Source: Chloroflexota bacterium (GTDB lineage Bacteria; Chloroflexota; Limnocylindria; P2-11E). From it: 32,326 nucleotides of DNA. Positions 15,128-23,346 of this stretch are shown piece by piece. Numbering within the stretch: the stretch's first letter is position 1; every line of letters starts with the position of its first letter. Location of the stretch: NCBI GenBank assembly GCA_028876375.1, contig JAGWSB010000021.1, forward strand, positions 1 to 32,326, read 5' to 3'. A program made the position numbers and the translations under genes. The notes beneath the pieces were generated by a model. The model searched no databases and had not been told where the DNA came from. It saw only the letters and a program-made list of their open reading frames with translations.

Positions 15128-15230
15128 GGAAAGTGGCATCACACGTGAGACGATCGTCCCATCTGTGATGCCGATCTGTTCGATCGGCATCAGGAGTGGG
15201 ACAAGTGTCCCATCTGTGATGCCACTTTCC
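15128..15230. repeat. 103-bp element: two tandem 38-bp palindromic units with terminal inverted repeats
   Basis: Unit A (15135-15172) and unit B (15186-15223) match at 31 of 38 positions. Unit B is a clean nested palindrome: GGCATCA / GGAG / TGGGAC / AAGT / GTCCCA / TCTG / TGATGCC, that is 7-bp and 6-bp stems with a 4x4 internal loop and a 4-base loop. Unit A has the same fold with one mismatch in the inner stem. The 13-base spacer extends a third stem (15166-15176 with 15182-15192). The outer ends GGAAAGTGGCATCA (15128-15141) and its exact complement (15217-15230) give 14-bp terminal inverted repeats. No target duplication is seen. It looks like a REP/BIME- or MITE-type element. Confidence 0.75.
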
Positions 15231-15328
15231 TCCATCGCCCGCGCGACCTCCCTCGACTCCGGTGCCCGATCGCGCCACAGCACTCTTCTGAGAGGTCCTC
15301 CCCTCCGTCCCGCCGCCACTGAACGCGC

Positions 15329-15334
15329 TACCGT
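15329..15334 (+). promoter_or_regulatory. -10 box TACCGT
   Basis: TACCGT lies 36 bases before the LigB-family ATG, with AAGGAG between (spacing 9), so this gene is leadered. Confidence 0.35.
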
Positions 15335-15370
15335 CCCACCTCTAGACCGGATCAGCGAAAGGAGCAGGGG

Positions 15371-16234
15371 ATGGGACTCGTCTTCGCGGCCATCGCTCCG
15401 CACGGCGGACTCGCCGTCGAAGAGCTCGTCTCCGCGGAAGACCGCGACGTCGCGCTCGCCACGCGGCGGGGGTTCGAGGAGCTCGGACGACGCTTCGACG
15501 CCGCCGCCCCCGAGTCGGTCGTCGTCCTCACACCGCACGGGATCCACGTCGAGGGCGCGATGGCCGTCGTCACGTCCGGCAAGCTCGTCGGGGAGCTGAA
15601 GGAGGGCGGCGCGCGCCAGATGCGCTTCGACCCGAGCTCGGGCCAGCGCTCGATCACGTTGACGGTGCCGACCGACCGCGACCTCATGCAGCGCTGCCTG
15701 GACGCCCTCAATAGGGCGGGCGTCCGCGCCGTCGGCATCAGCTACGGCGGCAACGACCCCGCGACGGCGTCGTTCCCGATGGACTGGGCGGTCCTCATCC
15801 CCCTGTGGTTCATGGGCGGCCGGCGGGATCGGCCCGTGTCGGCCGTGTCCATCTCACCGGCTCGCGACATGTCGTTCGAGACGCACGTGAGGGCGGGGGA
15901 GTCCCTCCGCGACGTCATCGACGCGTACCCGAAGCGCGTCGCGCTCATCGCGAGCTGCGACCACGGGCACGCCCACGACGAGAACGGCCCCTACGGCTAC
16001 CACCCGGCGGCACGGCGGTTCGACTCGCGCGTCGTCGACATCGTGCGCAAGAACGAGCTCGAGAAGCTGCTCGCCTTCGACGCCGGCTTCGTCGCCGACG
16101 CGAAGGCCGACAGCTTCTGGCAGATGCTCATGCTCCACGGCGCGCTCCGCCGCGACGGCTGGCGCGCGGAGCTCCTTTCGTACGAGGCGCCGACGTACTT
16201 CGGGATGCTCTGCGCGTCGTACGTGCCCGCGTGA
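15371..16234 (+). CDS. LigB-type (class III) extradiol ring-cleavage dioxygenase family protein
   Basis: A 287-residue protein of the LigB fold. Candidate Fe(II) ligands and catalytic residues are visible: H11 (AIAPHGGL), H56 and H59 (LTPHGIHVEG), H198/H200/H202 (SCDHGHAHDENGPYGYHP) and E272 (YEAPTYFGMLCASY), the usual C-terminal signature. The family opens catecholic or protocatechuic rings with O2, though close relatives include MEMO/AmmeMemoRadiSam proteins of other function. The start ATG has AAGGAG nine bases upstream. Its stop overlaps the MFS transporter start (GTGA), so transport and ring cleavage may be linked. The aromatic substrate is unknown. Confidence 0.87.
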   Translation: MGLVFAAIAPHGGLAVEELVSAEDRDVALATRRGFEELGRRFDAAAPESVVVLTPHGIHVEGAMAVVTSGKLVGELKEGGARQMRFDPSSGQRSITLTVPTDRDLMQRCLDALNRAGVRAVGISYGGNDPATASFPMDWAVLIPLWFMGGRRDRPVSAVSISPARDMSFETHVRAGESLRDVIDAYPKRVALIASCDHGHAHDENGPYGYHPAARRFDSRVVDIVRKNELEKLLAFDAGFVADAKADSFWQMLMLHGALRRDGWRAELLSYEAPTYFGMLCASYVPA

Positions 16235-17679
16235 TCACGCGCCGCAGACAGGTCCTCGGGACCATCCTCGTCATGACGGGGACCTTCGTCTCGGCGATGG
16301 ACACGTCCGTCGTCGGGACGGCGATGCCCACGATCATCGGCGAGCTCGGCGGCATCGACCGCTATGCCTGGGTCTTCTCCGCGTACCTTCTGGCCTCGAC
16401 GGTGGCGACGCCGATCTTCGGCCGCCTCGCCGACATGTACGGGCGCAAGTCCGTGTACTTCGGCGCGCTCGTCGGATTCGTCGCCTTCTCGATGCTCGCC
16501 GGCACCTCGACGGGCATCAACGAGCTCATCGTTCTGCGCGGGCTGCAGGGCCTCGCAGCGGGCGCGCTCATCCCGACGGGCTTCACCATCGTCGGCGACC
16601 TGTACGACCGCGCGACGCGCGCGAAGATCAGCGGCCTCTTCAGCACCGTCTGGGTCGGCGCGGCGATCCTCGGTCCCGTCATCGGCGGCTTCCTCACGCA
16701 GGTGCTGTCGTGGCGATGGACCTTCTACGTCAACCTTCCGATCGGGCTCGTCGCCCTGGCCCTCCTCCTCTTCGGCTACCGCGACACGGGCGAGCACCAC
16801 CGGCAGCGTATCGACTGGCGCGGCGCGATCGCGTTCACCACGGGCGTGACCTCGCTCATGCTCGGCCTCAACGACCTCGCGCCGATCGTCACCGTCCCCG
16901 TCGCCGTCGCGCTCATCGTCCTGTTCCTGCGACTCGAGAGCCGGACCGACGTCCCGTTCCTCGACCTGCGCCTCATGCGCGATCCGCTCATCGGCGCGGC
17001 CCTCGGGATGACGCTCGCCGCGGGCGCGCTGCAGTTCGGCGCGACGTCGTTCATCCCGCCCTTCGTGCAGGGCGTCCAGGGCGGACAACCCGCGGAAGCG
17101 GGCCTCGTGCTCGGAGCGCTGAGCATCGGGTGGACGCTCGGGTCGACGAGCATCGGCTGGGTCCTGCTGCGGATCGGCGTGCGCCGCGTCGTCGTTGCCG
17201 GCTCCGTCGTGCTCGTCGCGAGCGGCGTCGGGCTCGCGCTCGTCACCGCGTCGAGCTCCATCCCGCTCGTGGCGGCGCTGTCCGCGGTCATCGGGCTCGG
17301 CATGGGCCTCACCGGCACGCCGATCCTCGTGACGGTGCAGACGAGCGTCGGCTACGCCCAGCGCGCGACGGTCACCAGCCTGGTGCAGTTCGCGCGCAGC
17401 CTCGGCGGCGCGGCGGGCGTCGCCGGTCTCGGATCGCTTTTGACCGCGTCGCTGGGCGCGAGCGCCGGACGCTCGGCCGTCCTGCTCGATCCGGTCGCGC
17501 GGCAAGACCTCGACCCGTCGGCGCTCCAGCCGATCCGCGCGCTCCTCGCGTCCGGGCTGCACGCCGTCTTCGTCGCGATGGTCGTGGTCGCCGTGGCCGG
17601 GACGCTCCTCGCCCGGCGCCTGCCCAACGAGATGCCCGAGGAGGCCTCTCCTTTCGGCGCGCCCACCGCGGCGGACTGA
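16231..17679 (+). CDS. MFS transporter, DHA2 (14-TM EmrB/QacA) family
   Basis: A 482-residue protein with about 14 hydrophobic helices. DHA2 hallmarks: MDTSVVGTAMPTI in TM1, motif A GRLADMYGRKSVYFG between TM2 and TM3, and motif C-like GPVIGGFL in TM5. Members are proton-coupled drug or metabolite exporters. The GTG start overlaps the dioxygenase stop (GTGA); the frame is open further upstream, but that part lies inside the dioxygenase gene and is not hydrophobic. Coupling to a ring-cleavage enzyme suggests efflux or movement of an aromatic compound (inference). The C-terminal tail is short. Confidence 0.92.
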   Translation: MITRRRQVLGTILVMTGTFVSAMDTSVVGTAMPTIIGELGGIDRYAWVFSAYLLASTVATPIFGRLADMYGRKSVYFGALVGFVAFSMLAGTSTGINELIVLRGLQGLAAGALIPTGFTIVGDLYDRATRAKISGLFSTVWVGAAILGPVIGGFLTQVLSWRWTFYVNLPIGLVALALLLFGYRDTGEHHRQRIDWRGAIAFTTGVTSLMLGLNDLAPIVTVPVAVALIVLFLRLESRTDVPFLDLRLMRDPLIGAALGMTLAAGALQFGATSFIPPFVQGVQGGQPAEAGLVLGALSIGWTLGSTSIGWVLLRIGVRRVVVAGSVVLVASGVGLALVTASSSIPLVAALSAVIGLGMGLTGTPILVTVQTSVGYAQRATVTSLVQFARSLGGAAGVAGLGSLLTASLGASAGRSAVLLDPVARQDLDPSALQPIRALLASGLHAVFVAMVVVAVAGTLLARRLPNEMPEEASPFGAPTAAD

Positions 17680-17728
17680 GGAGCGCGGCCTACCGCGATC
17701 GCCGGAGGCGCTCACAGGCGGGGGCTCG

Positions 17729-17734
17729 TATGCT
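17729..17734 (+). promoter_or_regulatory. -10 box TATGCT
   Basis: TATGCT is followed by AAGGGAG (17743-17749) and ATG 17756. This is a leadered promoter for the lipoprotein gene. Confidence 0.45.
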
Positions 17735-17755
17735 CGCGGGCCAAGGGAGCAGCAC

Positions 17756-18394
17756 ATGCGACGGATCGCCCTGTGTCTCCTTGTCCTCGCCGCGTCCGCG
17801 TGCGGGGGCGCCATCGTCGGGAAGCCGACGCCCGCGCCCACGGCCGAGCCGACCGCGGCGGGCGTCGCCGTACCTCCGGGGCCGATCCTCTTCGAGCCGC
17901 AGCAGCTCATCCTGCCGCCCGAGGCGTTCCCCGTGCGCGGCGCGGCGGTCTCGCACGACGCGGCCGTCGCCGGACGGGGCTGGGAGCGGCAGTTCACGAC
18001 GGACGCCTCGCCCGACTTCCGCTGGTTCAGCGTCCGGCTTTTCGTCCTCGACCCGGACGTCACCGCCGCGGCGTTCGTGAAGGACAACGGCTGCGGATCC
18101 GTCACCTGGCCGACCGAGGTGCCGACGGCGGACGCCCTCGTCGCGTCGAACGTCGGCGAGGCCGCGACCGCGTGCCTCTACACGTTCCGCGACGACGGGC
18201 GCGTCCTCTACGTGGCGACGGGGTACCGCAACGTCGGCTTGCTCGTCGGGACGCAGCCGCGCCGCGACCTCGTGAGCAACGCGCTCGCGATCGAATGGGC
18301 GTCGGCCATCGCGCGCCAGCAGATCTCGATCATCGAGAAGATCCTCATCGCGCACCCGCCGCCCACCGTGCGCGACACCTCGGGGAGCGAGTAG
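17756..18394 (+). CDS. Lipoprotein of unknown function
   Basis: A 212-residue protein with a short lipoprotein signal (RRIALCLLVLAASAC; the modified Cys would be residue 16) and a Pro/Thr/Ala-rich spacer (about 22-40). A soluble domain with two further cysteines (KDNGCGSVTWP and ATACLYTF) follows and could contain a disulfide. No known domain is recognised. AAGGGAG seven bases before the ATG is a good ribosome site. It ends 5 bases from the convergent citrate synthase gene, with no terminator between. Confidence 0.75.
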   Translation: MRRIALCLLVLAASACGGAIVGKPTPAPTAEPTAAGVAVPPGPILFEPQQLILPPEAFPVRGAAVSHDAAVAGRGWERQFTTDASPDFRWFSVRLFVLDPDVTAAAFVKDNGCGSVTWPTEVPTADALVASNVGEAATACLYTFRDDGRVLYVATGYRNVGLLVGTQPRRDLVSNALAIEWASAIARQQISIIEKILIAHPPPTVRDTSGSE

Positions 18395-18399
18395 CTCTT

Positions 18400-19596
18400 C
18401 TAGCGCTCCGCGAGCGGCACCCAGGCCTTGCCGCTCGGTCCCGTGTACTCGGACTCGGGCCGGATGAGCCGATTGTCGGCGTGCTGCTCCATGACGTGCG
18501 CGCACCAGCCGGCGATCCGGCCGAGGGAGAAGATCGACGTGCCGAGGTCGGCGGGGATGCCCAGGAACGTGTAGGTGGTCGCGGCGAAGAAGTCGACGTT
18601 GACGACGTTCACCTTGGCCGCCGCGGTCGGACGCATCTGCGGCCGGCGCTCGGCGATGGCCGTCACCAGCCGGTCCTGGATGTCGAAGAACTTCGGGCCG
18701 GTCCAGTCCTTCTGCAGCCCCTGCGCGAACCGCCGCAGGTGCTTGGCGCGCGGGTCCTCGGTCTTGTACACGCGATGCCCGAAGCCCGAGAAGTTGTACT
18801 TGCGCTCGATGGCCTTGTCGACCCACGTCTCGACGTGCTCCGGCGACCCGATCTCCTCGAGCATCCGCATCGTCCCGTCGGTCGCGCCGCCGTGGAGCGG
18901 CCCCTTGAGCGCGCCGAACGCTGCCGTCACCGCGGCGTGCATGTCGGCGTTCGTCGCCGCGGTCACGCGCGCGACGAAGGTCGAGGCGTTGAGGCCGTGC
19001 TCCGCCTGCATGATCATCGCGGCGTTGAGGATCTCCGGCGCGCGCGGGTGACCCTTGTCGCCCCACACCATGTGCGCGAAGTTGGCGGCGTGGCCGAGCG
19101 AGGCCTCGGGCGGGATGGGCTGCTCGCCGCGGCGGCGCCGGATGTACGAGGCGAGGATCGTCGGGAGCTTCGCCGTGAGGCGGATCGACTTCTCGTACTC
19201 GGCCGCCTGTGAGTTGTCTCCCTCCGCGGGGTCCTCACCGGCGGACGCCGATACGACCGTCCGGAGGACGTCCATCGCGGTCGCGTTCTCGCTCATCTCG
19301 GCGACGATGTTGCGCAGGAAGGGCGAGAGCGCTCGATGCTTCGTCAGCTCCTGCTTGAAGTCCCGCAGTTGCTCCTTGTTCGGCAGATCGCCGTTGAGAA
19401 GCAGGTACGCGACCTCCTCGTACTCCGCTTTCGTCGCCAGGTCGTCGATGGAGTAGCCGCGGTAGATGAGCCGGTTGTCCTGGACGAGGCTGATCGCGGT
19501 GGTGGTGGCGACGACGCCCTCGAGGCCGCGCGGTGCCGCCGCAGCCGGACCCGTTTCCGCCACGGGAAAAGCATCGCACGATCCCGAACGACCCAT
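18400..19596 (-). CDS. Citrate synthase / 2-methylcitrate synthase
   Basis: A 398-residue enzyme of the citrate synthase family: LIYRGYSIDDLA near the N-terminus, substrate-binding His in AEHGLNASTF, catalytic His in GFGHRVYKTEDPRAKH, and catalytic Asp in VVNVDFFAATTY. The C-terminus is IFSLGRIAGWCAHVMEQH with RLIRPESEYTGP. It condenses acetyl-CoA (or propionyl-CoA) with oxaloacetate; length and sequence fit the short bacterial type, and the citrate and methylcitrate activities cannot be separated by eye. The frame is open further upstream, but ATG 19596 has GAGGGG five bases before it and is preferred. sucCD in the same window fit a TCA-cycle role. Confidence 0.93.
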   Translation of the reverse strand: MGRSGSCDAFPVAETGPAAAAPRGLEGVVATTTAISLVQDNRLIYRGYSIDDLATKAEYEEVAYLLLNGDLPNKEQLRDFKQELTKHRALSPFLRNIVAEMSENATAMDVLRTVVSASAGEDPAEGDNSQAAEYEKSIRLTAKLPTILASYIRRRRGEQPIPPEASLGHAANFAHMVWGDKGHPRAPEILNAAMIMQAEHGLNASTFVARVTAATNADMHAAVTAAFGALKGPLHGGATDGTMRMLEEIGSPEHVETWVDKAIERKYNFSGFGHRVYKTEDPRAKHLRRFAQGLQKDWTGPKFFDIQDRLVTAIAERRPQMRPTAAAKVNVVNVDFFAATTYTFLGIPADLGTSIFSLGRIAGWCAHVMEQHADNRLIRPESEYTGPSGKAWVPLAER

Positions 19597-19742
19597 CGAA
19601 GCCCCTCGGTACCTTCTACCTACTTGACGGCATCCCGAGCCGGCGTAAAGTGGCGCCCGTCCGAGATCAGGGACACTTAACACGACAGCCCCTCATCCCA
19701 CCCACCAGCGGAGGGCGACGGCGTGCGGCCGGCGCCCTTTCG

Positions 19743-19788
19743 CTTTTCTGAGGGCCGCAGCCTTCGCCGGCCCGACCCGTTAGAAAAG
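19743..19788 (+). promoter_or_regulatory. Leader stem that could hide the ribosome binding site
   Basis: CTTTTCT (19743-19749) can pair with AGAAAAG (19782-19788), covering the AAGG before GTG 19794. Inside it, GGGCCG (19752-19757) pairs with CGGCCC (19768-19773). This resembles a translation-controlling hairpin, but no known riboswitch class is recognised. Confidence 0.3.
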
Positions 19789-19793
19789 GCGCC

Positions 19794-20927
19794 GTGACCG
19801 TCCGTCCCGCCCCCGCCGCCGCGCGCCAGCGCCCTCCCGCGTCCCGCCGGGCCCCCGTCGACTGGCGCCGCTACGCCGCGCAGGCGCGGCGGGCGCGCTC
19901 GCGGCTCCCGCGGAGCGGCCACCCGCTCGTGGTCCGGCTCGTCGTCTCGCTGCTCTTCACCCTGGCCGGCCTCGCGCTCCTGGACCTCGCCGGCGTGGGG
20001 ATCGGCGCCGGCTTCGCCGACCTGGGGAGCGCGGTCGGACGCGCGGTGCCGCAGCCGACGACGACGGATCTCGTCCTCGGCGCGGGCTCGGTGAGCGTCG
20101 CGGCCGCGCCGATCCTCGACCCGCTCCCGGACTTCACGAAGAACACGTCCGTCGCGCTCTCGGGCAAGGTCCCCGGCTTCGCCCTCACGCCGACGCGCCG
20201 GATCTCCGTCTCGGTCGACGGCAAGAGCATCGGGACGGCGACGATCGCGCCCGACGGCCGCTTCGGGCCGACGACGATCGCCCTCGTCGACGGCGCGAAC
20301 ACGGTCAAGGCCACGCTCGTCGACGGGTCGACCGAGGTCGCGTCGACGTCGGCGACCGTGACCGTCGACCGCGTTCCGCCGACGCTGACCGTCGCGTCGC
20401 CGAAGCCGGGCGACACCGTCACGGCTCCGGACGTCACGCTCTCGGGAACGACGGAGCCCGGCGCGAGCCTCATCGTCAACGACCAGGTCATCCATCCGAA
20501 CCCGGACGGCAGCTTCACCGATCGCCTCACCGGCGTTCCCGCCGGACCGCTCAGCATCACCATCGTCGCGACCGACAAGGCGGGCAACGAGACGAAGACG
20601 CAGCTCTCGCTGACGGTGAAGCCGGCCGCGTCGGCCGCGCCGGTGGGCCTCACGCTCGGCGTCACGCTCGACCGCACGACCGTCCGTCCGGGCGCGACCG
20701 TCGTCGCGCAGATCGTCGCCGCGGACGGCGGAAAGCCGAGAGCCGACCTGCCGGTCACGCTGCAGGTCGGCGTCATCACCATCGGCACGTACCGCACCGA
20801 CGCGACGGGCACGGTCCGCGTCGGCTTCGCCGCCCCCGACCAGGAGGTGCAGGCGGCGACCGTCCTCGTCCTCGGCGGAGGAGTGTCCGCGACCGCGACG
20901 CTCGCCGTGGCGGCGTCGGCTCCGTAA
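19794..20927 (+). CDS. Membrane-anchored protein with bacterial Ig-like domains
   Basis: A 377-residue protein. The N-terminal 40 residues are cytoplasmic and Arg/Pro/Ala-rich, and one helix spans about 45-70 (VVRLVVSLLFTLAGLALLDL). The rest is extracytoplasmic beta-sandwich sequence: two Ig-like repeats (about 115-200 and 200-280, joined at VDRVPPTLTVASPKPGD, with the DGANTVKATLVDG and DKAGNETKTQLSLTV strand patterns typical of Big domains), then a third domain with RPGATVVAQIVAADGG and YRTDATGTVRVGFAAP. It probably acts in cell-surface adhesion or wall scaffolding. GTG start with AAGG upstream. The Na/Pi symporter follows after 25 bases but has its own -10 box. Confidence 0.8.
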   Translation: MTVRPAPAAARQRPPASRRAPVDWRRYAAQARRARSRLPRSGHPLVVRLVVSLLFTLAGLALLDLAGVGIGAGFADLGSAVGRAVPQPTTTDLVLGAGSVSVAAAPILDPLPDFTKNTSVALSGKVPGFALTPTRRISVSVDGKSIGTATIAPDGRFGPTTIALVDGANTVKATLVDGSTEVASTSATVTVDRVPPTLTVASPKPGDTVTAPDVTLSGTTEPGASLIVNDQVIHPNPDGSFTDRLTGVPAGPLSITIVATDKAGNETKTQLSLTVKPAASAAPVGLTLGVTLDRTTVRPGATVVAQIVAADGGKPRADLPVTLQVGVITIGTYRTDATGTVRVGFAAPDQEVQAATVLVLGGGVSATATLAVAASAP

Positions 20928-20937
20928 CGATCCGCAG

Positions 20938-20943
20938 TACGAT
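20938..20943 (+). promoter_or_regulatory. -10 box TACGAT
   Basis: TACGAT ends 9 bases before the TTG at 20953, with no Shine-Dalgarno. It supports both the TTG start and a leaderless transcript. Confidence 0.45.
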
Positions 20944-20952
20944 CCGCGCGTC

Positions 20953-22602
20953 TTGGATCAAGGGAATACCGTCCTCGTCTCGCTCCTCGGCGGGGCCGCG
21001 CTCCTCCTGTACGGCGTCCGGCTCGTCGGCGAGGGACTCCAGCGCGCCGCCGGCGGTCACCTGCGCCACATCCTCCAGTCGCTGAGCGGGAACCGCGTCA
21101 CCGCGCTGTTCGTCGGCGCCGGCGTCACGGCGGTGCTGCAGTCGTCGAGCGCGACGACGGTCATGCTCGTCGGCTTCGCCTCGGCGGGGCTGCTCTCGCT
21201 GCGTCAGACGATCGGCGTCATCCTCGGCGCCGACATCGGCACGACGCTCACCGTGCAGCTCCTCGCGTTCGACCTCCTGGGACTGTCGCCGCTCATCGTC
21301 TTCCTCGGCTGGCTCCTCTTCGCCGCGACCAAGGGACCCCTCAGCTACGTCGGACGCGCCGTCCTCGGCTTCGGCCTGCTGTTCCTCGGGATCCGCGTGA
21401 TCTCCGAGGGGACGGCGCCGCTCAAGCAGAGCCCGCTCTTCAGCGAGGTCATCTCCGCGCTCGTCGGGCAGGAGGTCGTCCTCATCGTGGCCGCCGCGCT
21501 GCTCACCGCGCTCGTCGCGTCGAGCGCCGCGGTCATCGGCATCGCCATCTCGCTGTCGGCGAGCGGGATCATGCCGCTCGAGGGCGCCATCCCCATCATC
21601 CTCGGCGCGAACGTCGGGACCGCGGCGAGCGCGCTGGTCGCCTCGGTCGGGACGAACGTCGAGGCGCGGCGCGTCGCCGTCGCGCACGCGAGCTTCAAGG
21701 TCCTCGGTGCGCTCCTCTTCCTCCCGTTCCTCGAGCCCTTCGCCCGCTTCGCGGCGGGGACGGCGCCGGACATCGCGCGGCAGATCGCGAACGCGCACAC
21801 CATCTTCAACGTCGTGCTCTCCATCCTCTTCCTGCCGCTCGCCGGCATCGCCGCCGACGTGATCACGCGGCTCATCCCGGAGACGCGGCGCACCGAGCGC
21901 GGCGCCATCTACCTCAACGTCCAGACCCTGGACACGCCGGCCGTCGCTCTCGGGCAGGCGCTGCGCGAGACGCTGCGCATGGGCGACCTCGTCGTGCTCT
22001 CGCTCAAAGAGACGCTGCGCGTCTTCGAGCGGGACGACGAGCCCCTCCTCCGCCAGATCCACCTGCGCGACGACGACATCGACCGCCTCGAGGAGGACAT
22101 CAAGGCCTTCCTCACCAAGCTGCGCGAGCAGTCGCTGACGGAGGAACAGGCCGAGCGCGAGACGGCGCTGCTGTTCGTCGTCGTCGACCTGGAGGCCGTC
22201 GGCGACGTCATCGACAAGCAGCTCATGGAGCTCGCCGAGAAGAAGGTCACGGGACACCACCGCTTCAGCGAGAGGGGCCTCGCCGAGGTCGCCGACCTCC
22301 ACGCCAAGGTCGTGGAGAACCTCGAGCTCGCGCTCGGTGCGCTCGCCGCCGCCGACGCGTCGGTCGCGGAGAAGGTGCTGCGCCACAAGTCCGTCATCAG
22401 CGAGCTCGAGCGGCGCTACCGGTCGACGCACATGCAGCGCCTGCGCGACGGCCTCAAGGAGTCGATCGACACGTCGAGCATCCACCTCGACGTCCTCCTC
22501 GCGCTGCGACAGGTGAACTCGTTCGCGACCGCGATCGCCTACGCCGTCCTCGGCAAGCACCTGCCGGCCGCCGCCAACGGCGCGGAGCACGCGGCGAGCT
22601 GA
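20953..22602 (+). CDS. Na+/phosphate symporter with C-terminal PhoU-like domain
   Basis: A 549-residue protein. The membrane part (about 1-310) contains two inverted Na/Pi-cotransporter repeats: LQSSSATTVMLVG (about 62-74) with GADIGTTLTVQ, and LVASSAAVIGIAI (about 188-200) with GANVGTAASAL. The second repeat has ASSAA instead of QSSSA. The cytoplasmic part (about 340-535) is helical with PhoU-like pattern (RDDDIDRLEEDIKAFLTKLR, DLEAVGDVIDKQLMELA). It imports phosphate driven by sodium. It starts with TTG, supported by a TACGAT box 9 bases upstream. It overlaps the DUF72 gene (TGATG). Confidence 0.92.
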   Translation: MDQGNTVLVSLLGGAALLLYGVRLVGEGLQRAAGGHLRHILQSLSGNRVTALFVGAGVTAVLQSSSATTVMLVGFASAGLLSLRQTIGVILGADIGTTLTVQLLAFDLLGLSPLIVFLGWLLFAATKGPLSYVGRAVLGFGLLFLGIRVISEGTAPLKQSPLFSEVISALVGQEVVLIVAAALLTALVASSAAVIGIAISLSASGIMPLEGAIPIILGANVGTAASALVASVGTNVEARRVAVAHASFKVLGALLFLPFLEPFARFAAGTAPDIARQIANAHTIFNVVLSILFLPLAGIAADVITRLIPETRRTERGAIYLNVQTLDTPAVALGQALRETLRMGDLVVLSLKETLRVFERDDEPLLRQIHLRDDDIDRLEEDIKAFLTKLREQSLTEEQAERETALLFVVVDLEAVGDVIDKQLMELAEKKVTGHHRFSERGLAEVADLHAKVVENLELALGALAAADASVAEKVLRHKSVISELERRYRSTHMQRLRDGLKESIDTSSIHLDVLLALRQVNSFATAIAYAVLGKHLPAAANGAEHAAS

Positions 22603-23339
22603 TGGCCCGCGCGTACGTCGGGACCTCCGGCTGGGCGTACGCGACGTGGAAGCCGCTCTTCTATCCGCCGGAGACGAAGACGAGCGGACTCCTCCGCTAT
22701 TACGCGACGCGTCTCTCGACGACCGAGGTCAACTACACCTTCCGTCACCTCCCGACGGAGAAGACCGCGGCCGGGTGGCTGGCCGCGACGCCGCCGGACT
22801 TCACCTTCGCGCTCAAGGCGTCGGAGCGCATCACTCACGTCGATCGCCTGAGGCACCCTGCCGACACCCTCCCGCTCTTCTTCGAGCGCGCGCGGCTCGT
22901 CGGCGACCGCCTCGGCCCCATCCTGTTCCAGACCCCGCCCACGCTGAAGCGCGACGACGACGTCCTCGCCGGCTTCGTCGCGTCCCTGCCCGACGGCCTC
23001 CGCTGCGCGCTCGAGGTGCGGCACGCGTCGTGGTACGCGCCCGAGGTGTACGAGCTCCTCGCGGCGCGCGGGGTCGCGCTCGTGCACGACGACGGCGAGG
23101 GCCACGCGCCGTCGCCGCTCGCCACTCTCGGCGCGACGGCGCCCTTCGCCTACCTCCGTCTGCGATCGGAGACGCCGTACGACGACGCGCAGGTCGCGCG
23201 CTGGGCGGCGGTGATCGCCGAGCAGGTGCAGGCGGGACGCGACGTCTACGCCTACCTCCGTCACGACGACGACGGGCAGATGGGCGTCGCGGCGCTGAAG
23301 CTGCGCGAGCTCGCCCGGTCCCCCGAGACCCGCGGCTAG
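22602..23339 (+). CDS. DUF72 (YecE-like) domain protein
   Basis: A 245-residue protein covering the whole DUF72 domain: YVGTSGWAYATWKPLFYPPE at the N-terminus, TEVNYTFRHLPTEKT, DFTFALKASERITH, GPILFQTPPTL, LEVRHASWY and APFAYLRLRSE. The fold is a TIM barrel; no biochemical role is established for the family. The length is usual. Its ATG overlaps the symporter stop (TGATG), so the two are translationally coupled, although no functional link with phosphate uptake is known. A large fold-back sequence starts 7 bases after its stop. Confidence 0.9.
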   Translation: MARAYVGTSGWAYATWKPLFYPPETKTSGLLRYYATRLSTTEVNYTFRHLPTEKTAAGWLAATPPDFTFALKASERITHVDRLRHPADTLPLFFERARLVGDRLGPILFQTPPTLKRDDDVLAGFVASLPDGLRCALEVRHASWYAPEVYELLAARGVALVHDDGEGHAPSPLATLGATAPFAYLRLRSETPYDDAQVARWAAVIAEQVQAGRDVYAYLRHDDDGQMGVAALKLRELARSPETRG

Positions 23340-23346
23340 ACGCAGC

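Larger units (their letters stand above)
15078..15370. other. Intergenic region carrying a palindromic repeat element
   Basis: This 293-base gap contains the two-unit palindromic element (15128-15230), a -10 box TACCGT (15329-15334) and an AAGGAG ribosome site. No coding sequence is credible. Confidence 0.7.

Noticed and set aside
15128-15230. CRISPR array
   Set aside because: There are only two units, each palindromic, separated by a 13-base palindromic spacer; no cas genes are present.
15371-16234. AmmeMemoRadiSam system protein B
   Set aside because: It shares the LigB fold, but no AmmeMemoRadiSam A or radical SAM partner is encoded nearby, and the His/Glu set fits a dioxygenase.
19597-19793. 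Known riboswitch (c-di-GMP, c-di-AMP, SAM or cobalamin)
   Set aside because: None of the conserved core sequences of these classes is visible; only a local hairpin is supported.
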